Both the position numbers and the translations under genes were made by a program. A DNA stretch of 64,000 bases from Aspidiotus rigidus. Lineage: Eukaryota > Arthropoda > Insecta > Hemiptera > Diaspididae. Where the stretch lies: assembly GCA_035079385.1 (NCBI GenBank), contig JAVHKY010000023.1, forward strand, positions 6,774,001 to 6,838,000, given 5' to 3'. Of the stretch, positions 44,739 through 58,580 are shown one piece after another; the stretch's first letter is position 1; each line of letters starts with the position of its first letter. Below the pieces are notes generated by a model. The model made no database searches. It saw only the letters and a list, made by a program, of their open reading frames with translations, and had not been told where the DNA came from.

Positions 44739-45931
44739 TTACGGCGCACAGTAATAGGGTGAGAAATTAATACAATTGGTAGAACTATTTTGTATAATTT
44801 AAAAGCACTAGGTTTTGCATTTTACTTTGGCACTGATACAGTCTGTATTCTCAAACAAATTCTAGTAGTTCCCTTATCATTTTCGAACCGTGGTAAACTG
44901 TTATCAGTCATTGAAATGTAGCGCCTTAATTGAAATAGGGAAGCCTGAAGATGATAGATGAACCATGACGTACGACTAAATATGGCGGCCCATGTCCTCA
45001 CTCGTTATTATAGGGCTCTAGTTACGCATGAACCTTAAGCGGCATTATCACTGATAATTGGGTCGACTTAGGATCCACTAGATGCACTATAGATTCTGAA
45101 TCTGAAAAAAATTGAGATTGGGTATACAACTTGGGAAATCACAGTATTCTAGAAATATGAGTTCCCCGACGTTGAAACAAGCACCCCGCAGGCGGGATGT
45201 TACGAGGGTCGGCGAATGACTGAGTTATTTCTGATGAGAAAAATATCGATTGAGATCGACACAAGGTGCAGGAAAATAAAAATGATAAAATCTTCGTGCG
45301 CCAAGACCCAGGTAGAAAGTACCTAAGACCAAGTACAAATTAAATTTGAATTGAGGATTACAAAGTTAGGATATATCATATTCACAATCAATTTTTGATC
45401 ATCCTATTTTCTACTTTTTTATTTGTAATTATTCATTTCATATTCCCATCGCGTTGTAAGACATTCCCTTTCATTTGTATTCAATTTCATTCATTTTGTT
45501 TGAACCGCCTTTTCAAGAATTCACGTACATCACATCTTTTTGATTCTATTTGTAAGAGGTAACACTCAACAATTAATAAGCAATAATAACCTGAAGTACG
45601 GTAACCACTGTTGAGTACAAACAACGCTGATATTACACCCTTCAAACAATTGTCATTTTCGTCATGAGATAAGAATAATGAGTAACACAAATTGTAACAT
45701 CATGTAGAATTGAAATCCTTGATTATACACTACCACAAACTTCATTTGTCTGCTCAAAACCCAATGATGTAATAATTATACTACCTTTGTAGTCAACTTC
45801 AAATTACTTAGAACTAAGTATAGGTAAATTAAAATTCAAAAGTGAATCGCCGACCACAAAGCCGGGATATACCGCATTCGCGATCCATGATCGACTTTTT
45901 AAATCATTCTGTTCCCTACGTTTTTATTCGC

Positions 45932-46520
45932 AATTGAGGAGGGTTCTGGCAGAAGGGCGTCTGACAATCAAAATATTCCATGAAAAATTGCAATTAAAGT
46001 TTTAACTCTAAATTACTTGTTTGATATTAGTTTTAAGGAACAAATGGTTATTATAAAAATTGTTTGTCATCCTTTTCTCGTTTGGAATCCAACCTTTATA
46101 CCCTTTCAATATGCTACAGAAAACGAGAACGAAACAAATCAAAATTAAGTGTTGCAAGCGCGCCCTTTCTGTGGAGTATATGAATCGCGAATATTGGCTG
46201 GTGATAAGGTCAATACTGCTTGATAATACTCTTACTTAATTAATTCATAACCAAAAACGAAAATTGAAACATGAAAACTACAAAAACCGCGCCTTTTTTG
46301 CAAATGTTTTACTGATAAGTGATATAAGATGAGATTGTTTATATCATTCTACCAACAACTAAGGTATGGTTCTATCACGGATTTTCAAGTGGATTTCGGT
46401 TTTTTGCATGCAAGTCACTTTGACATTAGTAAAACATGATGCAAAGAATTCAAAAATCACTGTCTCCGCAAAAAGAGCTTCCGCCTGGCGCACGCCCTTT
46501 TGCCAGAACCCTCCTCAATT
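45932..46520. repeat. 589-bp MITE with about 28-bp terminal inverted repeats
   Basis: AATTGAGGAGGGTTCTGGCA begins at 45932 and continues as GAAGGGCGT; the mirror copy ends at 46520. AATT lies at both edges and may be the target duplication. The MITE interrupts a repeat whose intact copy lies at about 45355-45500. Confidence 0.75.
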
Positions 46521-47440
46521 ATTCATTTCAGTTTCCCATTGCATTGTAAAAAATCTCGTTTCATTTGTATTTATTAAAGAAAAATAAATTTATAATTTGA
46601 ACATTCCGTAAAGTCAAATTTATTAATAATCAAATTTATTAATCCTACGCTGAACGCAAAGACACAAGAAAGAACACAAAACAAGATAGGCTACAAAACT
46701 CTTCTCCGCAGAAAATTACGCCATCAGAATCAACAATGAGGAAACAATGAACATGGAACGGTACCATTTAACCATTAAAACAAATACCCACACCATACTG
46801 CGTTGTGGACTACCATGCTGTGACGTCAGCGTCTTAACTTACCCGAAAAAGAAGAAGAAGAAGAAAGTACAAAATAGTGATTACAATACAGTCGGCTCCG
46901 CGACACGCGCCGGCGCCGACCCTAAAAATGGGTTCTTTTCAAATCATAAGTGAGTACTTGGAGCATTCATTACAGTTCTTGTACCTTTCATGATTGCAAA
47001 TTCTTCTGTTATACTTATGCTGATAGTTATCCTATATTTTTTTCTTGAACATTAGGTGTCTAGAGTTGGACAAGATAAAATTTATCAAATTCACCAAAAT
47101 TTTAGTAAATCTGATACAAAAAAACGGTAAAGAAATGGAACTATTGAAATTTACAATATGATATCGTGAATAATTGTTATAATTACTAGTAAATATGACA
47201 AATTTGCAAGAAAAAATAAAATTTTTCTCGCTCCCCGTAAGAGTTGGTAATTACTCAAACCTACGAGTAAATTCGACTAATTGAAGCGTAAAAGAGAGAG
47301 ATTAACCAAATTCACGAAGTGGCATTGGCGATTCTTCATAATTATAAGTAAATTTGATGAATATTAAGAAATTTCTTCATCTTTACCAAATATTGTGAGG
47401 ATTATGCATAATTACCGTTGTTGTCATATTTCCTATAGCA

Positions 47441-48181
47441 AATATATCATTTGCGAGAATGCTTTAGAACGACAATAATTAAAACAGAAAAATATATTTA
47501 TTATAAAATATTTTACAGCAGATATATACATGTATAGTTCACATAATCATCAAAAATTGTTCTACAATTTGGACAATTTTTTTCTTGGTCGCACAAAATA
47601 AATAAAATAATATACAGAATATTCGAGATCCTAGTTAAAATAGGTAGATAACTTTTTTTCATCGAGAATGAGGCAACTAAGATGTAATTTTGTGGAACTA
47701 TTGATAATCAAAAATATCAAAAAAGTGAGACAAAGAAACAATTCCATTTGATCTTCAAAATCAAATACGCTATTGTTCACATCATCGTGCAATGTAATTG
47801 GGTTAGTACGTCTTTTTGCAAACCAAATGATGATGCAAAGCGGATGGATTTCTTCAAAATGCAAGCAGCGACCAGACACCTCTTGACGAAAATCTGCATT
47901 TTGCTCGATTATTAGTTAATTGCGAAGCCGAAAGATATAAAGGTTCTAACAGATTGGGTTAGTGCGTCTTTTTGCAAACCAAATGATGATGCAATGATAA
48001 CAATCATTCAACAAATAATATTGTCGCAGGATTTCAGTAACAAAAATGATAGTCATAATTCAGATAGGGCAATTGACGCAAGAGATTATAGAAGCTTGAC
48101 AAAACAAAAGCTGGATAGGTAAGAGAAGACACAAATTTTTCAGCATCTACTCATAAAGTTCAATTATGTAGAAACCGAAAA
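47441..48181. other. Intergenic region / MTREX 3' UTR
   Basis: A 38-bp direct repeat (GTCTTTTTGCAAACCAAATG then ATGATGCAA) occurs at about 47800 and 47956. The part next to 48182 is presumably the MTREX 3' UTR. Confidence 0.5.
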
Positions 48182-51100
48182 TCACAAATATAAACTGGCC
48201 GCAAAGGCGATACCACGCTTCAATAGAACAATAGATTCGGCAAATTTTTTTTCGAGTTCATTATTACCGATATTTCTCGTAGCTTGAACGAGTTGTCTTA
48301 AAGCTTCTTCCAGCCTTCTAAATGCTCGGATTATACTTCCTACAACATCAAGAATACCAAAACTAATCATCGAGTACTCCACCTTGATAGCAATACTAAC
48401 GGTACTAACCTTCAAAAATATCAGTTTTACGACAAACATCCAAAAAAGAACTTCCATTACACCATGCGTAAGTGACATCCATTAGATAAGGCTTAAAACG
48501 CTCAATATATGCCTCTTCTTCCATTTCGATATGACACTCTTTACTCACGCGGACGATTATTCTAGCTAAATCCTAGTCGTAAAAGGTATAGAACATTCGA
48601 TGTTACCAACCATCGTCTTGAAAATTGAAAAGTATAAATTTCCAGAACAGTATTCTGTACCTGCATTCGCCTTAGAGGTCCAGCTAGTTCTTCAGTCATT
48701 TGAACGTTAGCATTACTTTTTTCGTCACACATGAAACAGCTTAATAGAGCCACACACTGACTGGGAGTCAAATCGGTGAATATACCGTTGAAAATAAGTT
48801 CTGTCATTAATAATTCTTCACCACTGTCGAAAAAGAACCAATTACAATTCTCGCAAGCTGATAAAAAGTTATGATGATATTTAATTTACCTGCTTAGCTC
48901 GCACGCTATTCTTCCTTTAGTTTCTACGACCTCTGTGGTTGAACAATAATTTAATTTACGTAGAACTTTCTTATGCTTCTTCAACTCACTCAATTGATCA
49001 ATTCTGTTGAGTTTTTTAAATTCGGAAATTGTATTCTCGATTTCTTCACATAACTGAAAGGAATGAAAGATTATTGTACGACGCGAATTTTTTATTCCTC
49101 GAGGTAAAAGAGAAATGTTTCATGTTACCTTAAATTTCTCCGCATACTGCTGACACAACTCCACTCTCTTAGCATCAGTATGAAGCGGGTTCTTCTCTAA
49201 TTTCTTCTTCAATCCCTCTATTTTACTCACTAATTCTTCTACTTTGTTGACTTTTATATTCATATCTTTAATCGGATCTAATAGAGGAACTTCTTCGAAG
49301 CGCTTCTTCACTTCCTAAGAAAAAGAAGAAGAAAATGAATTCCGCAACACACTCGAGTCGGACTACGTCAAGAGGGTATGCTTACCTGCAACGATTTCGC
49401 AATCGTTCTAATACTGTCATTAGAGCGTAAGTCTTTGGGACAGTTGAGACGAACAGCTCCTAAACTCACTATCTGCATATGACGTATGGTAATAACTTCC
49501 ATATTTAAATCCGTTTTATCTTCTTTCTTGTTAAAAGGAACCATAACATCTACGGTTAGAGTAAACGCGTCTCTCGTGGGATTTTTCGAGCGATTATCGT
49601 GTTTCTTGAAATTCAAAATTATACCCCAATCGAACTCACGCAGCTCGTCTTTAATCTACGAAAATGGAGAAATAGAATGACCTTCGATGCGATGGTCAAA
49701 AACATAAAAATACTTCCACGTAGCGCCGCAATGCTTTACATACCTTCACCATTCTTCCAACTTGTAAAAATGGAACCAAATATAAAGGCATAATTACGAA
49801 CTGTCTTATTTTTTCTTTAGCTGCGTCGATTTCACTACTCAGAGTGTAGTAAAGAGCTACTTTATTTTCATTCGGTATCTTCATTTTATTGTACTGTGCT
49901 TGTAGTTTTTGCAATCCTATGTTTCAAAAACGACAACGAGAGTGAGTAATTCGAATTGTATTTTTTCAACTTTGATTAAAAGTACTTACGTTCGCAAACT
50001 TTTGGTATGGAAGCTTGATTTTGAAATTGAGCGAAACTCCTTTCCAACATATACTCGGGGTTTATTTCTTCGACCCGTAGCAAATTAAGTATCATATTGT
50101 ACGTTAGATGGAAAGCCGAGTTTAAAGGATCTGCCTGACCTTTTACCACGCCTTTCGCCGCATCGGGACTCACTTTTTCGTCGATCATCAAAAGAACGAT
50201 TCCTTTTTCATCCAAACCTCTCCGACCCGCTCTCCCCGACATCTGAATGTACTCGCCAGATGTTACCTATAACAATAATTATCATGATAATCGTCTTAAT
50301 TACTTTTTTTTTTTTTGTTGAAAATTTTATAATTTACTGCACATACAAATCGATTTTCTTTTCCATCAAACTTGCGGCAATTGGTAAACAAAACAGTCCT
50401 GGCAGGCATGTTCAAACCCATGGCAAATGTTTCAGTTGCGAATAAAATCTTGAGCAAATTTTCAGCGAAGAGAATCTCAACAGTTTCTTTCAAGATAGGT
50501 AACAGACCACCATGATGAACACCAATACCTCTCAGAAGTAGAGGCCGTATGCTTTGTACTTGAGGCAATTGACGGTCGTCATCGGACAAAACATCAAGCG
50601 CGTTATCGAGAATCTCCTCGATTAATTTCTTCTCTTCACCTACAACAAAAAAAAGTTATTAGATGACAAATAACGTGACTCAACGAAAAATAACTAACTG
50701 AAACTAACTTGTACTGAAGTCCAGTTTCGCCATTTGAATAGCATAAATTTCACATTCTTTTTTGCTGAAAGAAAATGCAATAATTGGTGCCATAGAGCGT
50801 TCCATCAACATTTTGACAACATTAAAACAATCTGTTCTGTTCGCTTGCTGTTTCTGTTTCCACTTATTTTTGAATTCTTCTTTGACGGGATTTGCATCGC
50901 TAAGTACTGCCATAGCTTGATTGAAATTGTCTTCGCGAAAATTACCCTGAAATCCAAAGCAGAAAACGTTATCGCGTAAAGTTCTCACAAAAATAGTACG
51001 GAAAGAATCAAAACTTCACGCACGTGTTCATCCACGATTAAATGGATTCCAGCTCCACCGGCCGGAAACAAATAGTGTTGAAGGGGCACAGGTCTGTGTT

Positions 51101-53469
51101 CGGTGTAGACAACATGGCACGGTTGACGATGGATGAAGGCAACCCATTCAGCGAACTGACACGCATTAGGAATAGTGGCCGAAAGAAAGACGAATCGCAC
51201 ATTGTCGGGTAGAAGGATCAGCGTTTCTTCCCAGACGACACCACGTTCCTTGTCTCGCATGTAATGGATTTCATCGAATATAACCCATTTCACTTCGCGC
51301 ATGATTTGAGATCCTCTGTACAGCATATTACGTAAAATCTGTAGATGGACATAAAGAAACACGTCAATAATTCATCTTCATCAGTCCTTATTTACGGCAA
51401 ACCAACGTTAGAAATTGTATTGTTGATGGATTAAAAACCCAGTCTTCCGTACATTAGAAGACATTCATTAAGAAAGAAATATTTCCTGGCGAATACAATT
51501 TCCAATAGGAAAGTCTTCATTAGCGAACTTGAAAATGAACTAAATTCAAAGTGGTGAATTATTGAGAATTATAGGGTATTTATTCTAGATTGACGAAACT
51601 CAACGGAACCACTATTCCAAATACAGGATTGAAATAAAGAACAAAGAAATACACCAAGACTTAAAAATAATGAGATTCAGTATCCTTTTTAACCGCATCA
51701 AGTTTTTCAAATGGTGAAATTACGAATCTTCTGGTAATTGACTAAATTGGAATGAATTCGTGTGTTCCCTCATTAGAACTGAATTCTGTTTGTAAGTATA
51801 AAGTCGTATTTCCGTACTATCGGAAAACTTTTAAAAATTTCGACTTATTCGAATTGTCGATCCCAATCGTTTACTAAAATGGAAAGAATTTCCTTCTCGC
51901 CTCTCATTGCAGTTGAAAAAAGGGACTCCACGAGCTACGAGTTGATTTCAATCTTCGACAGGTTGGAAACGAATCCGACTTAATATGATAGCGCTGATAA
52001 ATTTATTACAGAAGAGCTTCAATCATGAACTACTCATTTTCAAGTACATACATCTCTCATAATTCACAATTCAATTCTCTAGAAATACGTGGCTATTTTT
52101 ACCAACATTCAAGTAAACGAATCAATTTGCCAATTCTAATGAATTTAACTCTGTTCAAGACCAATCAACACTGATCAATCACATAAGTATTCGTGAACTG
52201 GTTCCAAGAAGAGCCAATAAGTGTTTAAAAACAAATTATCAACAGGAACGAACAAACAAAACATCGAGATAATTGATATCAATGGATGTTAATACAGTGA
52301 TTGCGCGGATATCCAATAATATCGATTATGTCGACATTTTCTATTAAAACCAAGTGAGAGAGCAGCAAAAATTTATTTAAAAACACAAAATCTTACTTTA
52401 TTTCCTTAGAACCAAATCACAACTTTATAAAACCGGCGTGAATGCTGGTACTTGCTAAAAAGTTAACGAACTCCAATTTCAGAATCAATTTACTTACTTC
52501 AGTAGTCATTATCAAACAGCTGGCTTCGTAATTGATAGTCACATCACCGGTAACAAGCCCCACATCTTTAAATTCGTCACTAAATTCACGATACTTTTGA
52601 TTACTCAAAGCTTTTATAGGGGTAGTATAGATGACTCTCTGATTACTGCGAAGAGCGAGCGCTATACTGTATCTGTGAACATACCAACATCGAATGTACA
52701 TTCTAAAGAATGAATGCATCTTCTAAAACAAAATGACTTACTCAGCAGCGACAGTTTTACCAGCAGAGGTGTGCGCAGATATCAGAACCGATTGATCATT
52801 ATCGATACACAAAATAGCCTCTTTTTGAAAAGAATCTAACACGAAAGGATATTCTTTCGCCGGTTCCCTGTCAGGTTTAACTAAAGGTACGTATTCGGTG
52901 TTTGGTGGAATAGCCACCTCATGCACACACGACGGTAATGTTTCAACGGTAATGACACGACCTCGATCAGCTTTATTATAGTCCCTGAAAAACGAAATTC
53001 GTTTTGAATTAAGCAGGAACAATCGAACGATATCGACATTTTAAAATAAATTACTCTAAATAATTTTTCATATCGGATTTCCATGTTGGTTCGGTTTCAC
53101 CAGACTCTATCGTCTCATTGTCGTCATGTTCACTGATGAGAAAATATCACGATGATAGATTAGTAAAGGCGATTTTGAAAGAAGAGAGATTACTAGTAAT
53201 TCAACAAGTAGTTACGTGGTTGCTTTGTCATGTTCGTCTGGTTCGGTCGAAACTTTCTTCTTCTTGGACGGAAGTTCTTCGTCAACTTCTGCTTCACGTT
53301 TTCTGAAAAATGATTATCCTAGAGTTTTCAAGTGGTCAGAAAGAGTACGAAGAGAAAATATCACTTACTTTGAAGTTTCTTGAAATTCATCGTTATTTGT
53401 AAGGAACAGAGCGCTTGAATCGGTGTTCGATTCTTCGAAGACATCAAATAAATCATCAATACTCTCCAT
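48182..53469 (-). CDS. MTREX: Exosome RNA helicase MTR4 (SKIV2L2)
   Basis: Sixteen exons join in frame: 53369-53469, 53216-53302, 53055-53132, 52742-52984, 52498-52672, 51024-51338, 50709-50946, 50347-50639, 49990-50266, 49744-49916, 49386-49655, 49129-49314, 48890-49053, 48661-48823, 48410-48572 and 48182-48339. They give 1027 residues (human 1042). Motifs: Walker A AHTSAGKT (about 160), DEIH box (about 250), SATIPN (281), [29 protein letters not shown] (about 518), the arch/KOW region in exons 10-12, and the conserved C-terminus [15 protein letters not shown]4 unwinds RNA 3' to 5' and feeds it to the nuclear exosome as part of TRAMP-, NEXT- or PAXT-type complexes. All helicase motifs are intact. 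The 1.16-kb intron 52497-51339 is the longest. Confidence 0.96.
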
Positions 53470-53902
53470 CTTATGAGATGAGATCCTAAAACGCGATTTT
53501 ACGATGAAATTATATAAGGACCAGCGACTTGAACAAAACCAATACCCGGTTCATTTCAGTTTACTCGCTTATTACAGTATGCCAATACTGATAGTGAAAA
53601 TGTGAGAATTGTTATTGTGAGGTAGAATTTTACAAGAAGGAGTGGCGGGGCGTAGAAGCATTGGGCTTTGCTTAGAAGCCGACGAACGACCGCGACCGGT
53701 GACGTAAACATCACAATCACATCACATCACCACTAACGTTATCAAGTCTCGTTCAATATCACTCATTTAGTTTACGCTGAATTCGTAATCGGGTGATTAA
53801 TTTCAGTTTAATTCACGCACGATGTAATGCTTGTACAACTCTACTCTGTTTTCAGCGAGTCTTTTTCAGCATCTGCTGCCGCTCTCTCGGTTCCACTGCT
53901 AG
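53470..53902. promoter_or_regulatory. Divergent (bidirectional) promoter region between MTREX and VPS54
   Basis: Only 433 bp separate the two start codons, which face away from each other. No TATA box is obvious. An AATCACATCACATCAC stretch lies near 53714. Confidence 0.6.
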
Positions 53903-56900
53903 ATGGACATTAATCTGAAGAAGGAATTCAATTCTCAATGTGGAATATGTACGAATACGAATTTCATCACGCCCGAACAGTTTGCCAAGTATGTTAGAAT
54001 GTTTCCCTAATTTCTTGAATGTACTTCGAGTATCGGATGAAAATTCAGTGTCACCTTTGTATCCTATTTTGTAGCCACTTGCGGAACGTCCACTGCTCCC
54101 AAGAAGGTGGCTCATTTGTTTGCCTATATGGCGAAAATCAAGTGTGTTCATCGTTACCCGTAGAAGGTATTAATGATGTTGACTACGAGCAACATATTTA
54201 CAAACACCATGTATTCATTAATAATAACAATCAGCATCACAAACGTAAGTCGAGTGGCGTGTCATCGATCTACAGCTTGAACGTAAATTGTGAGAAATGG
54301 GACGTGTATTCTGCCTCCCAAAACTTGGCGGCTGTGCTGAATAATCCGAATAAAATCAAACAAGTAATAAATTTTACTTATGTACTTACCTTATGGCATC
54401 TGACTCGGTTCTTCTGTACTAAGTCCTTATCATTTTACAGAAAGATTTCTTTACCAAACTGTGGGGAGAGGGATTTGTCGAGTTGCACCATATTCCTGAT
54501 CCGAGCTTTTTACCTGCCATTAGTAAGCAACATTTCGAAAGTTATTTGAAGAAGTTGCTAAAGGTATTCCTATGACTCCTACTGTTGCGAAATATTGCGC
54601 TATACTTTTAATGTCATTCTCAATTCTTTTCCTACAGCGATACCGGAGACGATCGAAATTAAAGCGAACCTCTATAGACGCATCTAATTCTTTAACCAGC
54701 AACCAGAATTTTCCTTCCCTAAAAACGAAACCTGTCGGTCGGTCTGAATTATCTATTTATTGACAAACGTACGAAATTGTTCAACAATATTGATAATTCT
54801 ACGTATTTTTCTCCAGATAAATTCTTTTTCGATGTTCCTGATATTTATATAAAGAAGGGATTCGATCTCAGTGATCCTGACACCTTCAATTTCGTTTTTC
54901 CTCATATCGTTGATTTTATAAAAGCTAAAACTGATGTAGCTGGAGGTGCAACTTACAGTCCGTCAAACAGTTCAAAATTAATTCAAGAAAAAGTGAGTGC
55001 GAGTTGAGAAAAACGAAATTATCAATCGACAAATTTACTAATTACGATTATTATGTGTGTAGCTGGGCCATTATCTAGACATGGTGGAAGTTCAAATAGC
55101 CAAACAAGTATCATCCAAATCAGATGCTTTTTTCCATACGATGAGCTCGCACGACACACTGATGGAAAACCTTGACCATACGTTGATGAAAGTTGGAGCA
55201 TTGCGGTACATACTCAAATACCTAACTTGTTGGAGTACCTTTCAATCGTATTCTTTTTGAACAAGTATTTTTCTTTTTAGTGGTAAGATACGAGATATTG
55301 ATAATAGTCTAGTCAAAAATTCGCTCATAGTATTGAAGGGAGTACGATCTCGGAATAACTATTATCTAGTCTTGAAAAAGGTAGTTTCCCTTTAATACCT
55401 TCATATGTATTCGAAAAATTCACCGAAAAGTAATTGTAAATTCTTATTTCAGTTAAAAATTATGGCCACGGTGTATCAAACCCAACCAACCGTAAAATTG
55501 TTGCTATCCACTTTCGATTACGTGGCCGCTTTAGATTTAATTTACACTACAAAAGACCTCCTGAATAATGAATTAGCCGGAATTCAATGTTTTAGGTGAG
55601 AATGTTAATTACGAAAAATTCGGTATCAAATTCATCGAAAATAAAATATTTAACTGGAGGCTATTTTTCGCAGACATTTGTCTTCTGAGCTAAATGAAGT
55701 CATTAAAATGATCGATGCCTTGATGATCGGTGAAGTGGAACGTTATGCAATTAACGATCTTAATAGACCTCTAATACAAACTGAAACTGAAACTTTAGAA
55801 AAAGTAACCATTTCTTTCGACTTATTCAACTTGGAAAAATCTCTTCAATTACTCATAATTCATTATTTTTCGAAAAGGATAAATTTTTATGTATCGTTTT
55901 GGGCTTACTGAGGAGACAGTGCTTCTCGTTCACTGATGTCTATTGGCGAGAAGTTTACGCGACGATAAAAGCTGCAATTAAACAGGCTGTAATTGAAATT
56001 GTTGCCGAAAGTGATTCTCCTGTTAGCAATCACAATGAAAATGATTCACCTGGCCTAACGCTGGATGAACAATTGAAACTATTAACCGTGAACGAGTGGG
56101 TTCTGCTTTTGAAAAATACCGCTGAAGCTTTGAAAATAATTTTGGAAAGATTGAAGGTTTGTACACTGAGAGCATTCATTTGTGAATTAATTCATAACAT
56201 TTTCTAAAAATTTTCTTCCTTTCATATTAATGTCTTAGTCCCTAAATATCTTATGAAAAAAAAAAAAAAATTGATTTTTAATCCTTATCATAACTCATGA
56301 GGTGTGTCGTGTAGTTCCTCTCTTTTTATATTAAAAAAAAAAAAAAAAGACTTCATAATGATCGGCGATGTTATATTTCAGAGTGTGCACGATGTCATCG
56401 CCGAGGGTATTTTAGTTTGTTCGGCCAACGAAACCAATCCGGAAAAGGATTCCAAAAATAATAGGCAAGTACCATTTTAATATGTATTCTGAATGTGAGC
56501 GTTCATGATGACGAAATTTTATTCCATTAGTGATACGGATTGTTTTCTCGATGACGAAAGTCGTAGCATAGTTAACAATAAATTGAAACATCTAATATCG
56601 TCCACCTGTCAGTATGTCGCCGAACGATACGCTCATTTACTGTCAAAAAGATCCCTAAGCGATGAAACGTAAGTTTTACTTATCCTGGTTCGAGGCAAAC
56701 TATTTCTTATCGTTTGTAGTTTACTACTTTTTCAATTTAGGAAGAAAAACAATTCGAAAAGCGTATCTAAATCACTAAATGCGAACAACAATTGGCTGAC
56801 TGAACAAGCAACTTTAAGTCAGTTAAATGATATCTCCAGTTATGTAGACGGTTTATCTTCAATGTGTCAGAAATTAGATGGAAGTGATTTCAACTCTATG

Positions 56901-58580
56901 ACGCTGAAAACGGCTTTCAAAACAGAAGCGAATAAGTTTATGAAAAAATTCCACGAGGACCGTTTGAAAAAAATTGATATGATTCTAGAAAATGAAACTT
57001 GGAAACAAACTCCGGTCCCTATTGAATTTCAGTTGTTGGTCAACAATATTGTGAGCACTGGTTCGTACATATTTTATAGACCTGAGAATTTGCTAATACA
57101 TACAAATTGCAGTCATTCAACTTAGAAAACTTATTGCAGGGAAATTTCTGACGTACAAGCTTAGCAAATCTTCAGAATCTGCAAATAGTACTGCTGATAT
57201 TTTGTATATCAACGATGAAAAATTCGTAGTTATTGGGTAATTTTTCAGAAAGAAAACATTTCGAAGATTCTTCCTCACCGATATTCAATTTTCACTAACT
57301 CTTACTATATTTTGTCCTCAGGACGGTTTTGTTACTGATAAATATGGTAGCGGAATACTGTGTTCGAGCAGAAAATATCATCCTTTCGGCGCAACTACTA
57401 CTACGTTACCTCGCAGATTTATTGCAGCAGTTTAATCGCAAATCGTGTAAACTAGTACTTGGTGGCGAAGCAGTGTCCGAAAAGACCGGACTAACGAAAA
57501 TCACCAGTTCAAACCTAGCACTGCTTATGAGAACGTTACAATTGCTTTCAGAATTAATTCCTTTAATCAAAAATCATTTTACAAGTAAACCTCTTTTTCC
57601 TACACTAACGTAAAAAGCATTTCGAAGATTACTTTCTTGGGGGAAAAGACAACTTGTAGACGTCGAAATTAGAGACTTATGCATCGATTTTCTTGTTTAG
57701 CCTGCCTTTCTTCTGGATTTCCGATATGCTTCTCTCTTGTGTCAGTTTTTTTATTTGTATCAAGTTGAAATTCTTTTTTTCAGATTTACTGCCAGTGGAT
57801 TCACATCAGTCGCTCAATTATCTGGAAAGAGTTCAAGATGATTTGCAGTCACACATGAAAGATATAAAAGATAAACTTCTATCTATTCCATCACAAATTA
57901 TTTCAGCCGAACTGCGAACTTGGGAAGCCAAACCTCCCGTCCCCTCGAAGGCTTTCCAGAATCTTTCAAAGTAAGAGTCATTCTACAAGACTGTTGATCT
58001 TGTAAAATTAATCCATGACTTCAAAGTTAGAACAAGATATAATTGTGGACTTTTCATTTTCCTTTTTTGAAGTTTTTCTCTATCGAAGCTGACTGTCCCT
58101 TGTAGAAGTTTTTACAGAAATTGCCGAAAAATTCAACTCCCTTCAGTCAGAACCAAACCAAAAGTCAATTGCCGCCACTCCAAGTTCTCTTCATCTTCTT
58201 TTAACAAGTAATTCTAGCTTCCATCTTGCATCTTGTTTCAGAAACCTTAAGAAACTTCACGAAGTTGTATCCGGTATATTAGTAGAGAGAGACGTTCATG
58301 AATTGTACCGGAAAATAAATTCTAATTTCAAAGATGTTTTACGAGAACGTATTATCAGAATGAATGTAGTCAATAATGGAGGTCCGCAACACGGGTTCGT
58401 AGACTTTTAACTTTTAATTATGAAATTTTGTATACGTACGACTAATTATACGCTTATGCAACGTACAGGGTGGTGATTACTGAAATGTATTTCTACCTAC
58501 AAGATATGAAGCAAATGAAAGCATTACCAGAGAGCGAATTGAACGAGTCATCTATGAACGACTTATGGAGTAGAGAATAG
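53903..58580 (+). CDS. VPS54: Vacuolar protein sorting-associated protein 54, GARP complex subunit
   Basis: Eighteen exons join in frame: 53903-53988, 54075-54363, 54441-54563, 54638-54737, 54817-54992, 55063-55205, 55281-55380, 55453-55595, 55674-55803, 55878-56156, 56382-56464, 56531-56668, 56741-57060, 57140-57236, 57322-57584, 57784-57970, 58242-58394 and 58469-58580. They give 973 residues (human 977). Family blocks: WDVYSASQNLAAVLNNPN, KLWGEGFVELHHIPDPSFLP, HYLDMVEVQIAKQVSSKSDA, IMATVYQTQPTVKLLLST, ALDLIYTTKDLL, VNNGGPQHG. VPS54 is the GARP-specific subunit that tethers endosome-derived vesicles at the trans-Golgi. The N-terminus carries a Cys/His-rich segment (CGIC...HLRNVHC...CLYGENQVCSSL...HIYKHH). 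The intron at 56465 uses a GC donor. The exon 4 donor at 54738 (GTCGGT) is weak and the least certain junction. Confidence 0.95.

Larger units (their letters stand above)
44140..47440. repeat. 3.3-kb region bounded by long diverged inverted repeats
   Basis: The left arm 44140-44490 and right arm 47070-47440 are inverted relatives. Matching blocks include TTAATCTCTTTTTCGAGCTT then CAATTAGTCAAATTTAC (left) against the complement of GTAAATTCGACTAATTGAAG (right), and a TTTTTTGTATCA block in both. The interior holds other small repeats but no transposase. Confidence 0.6.
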
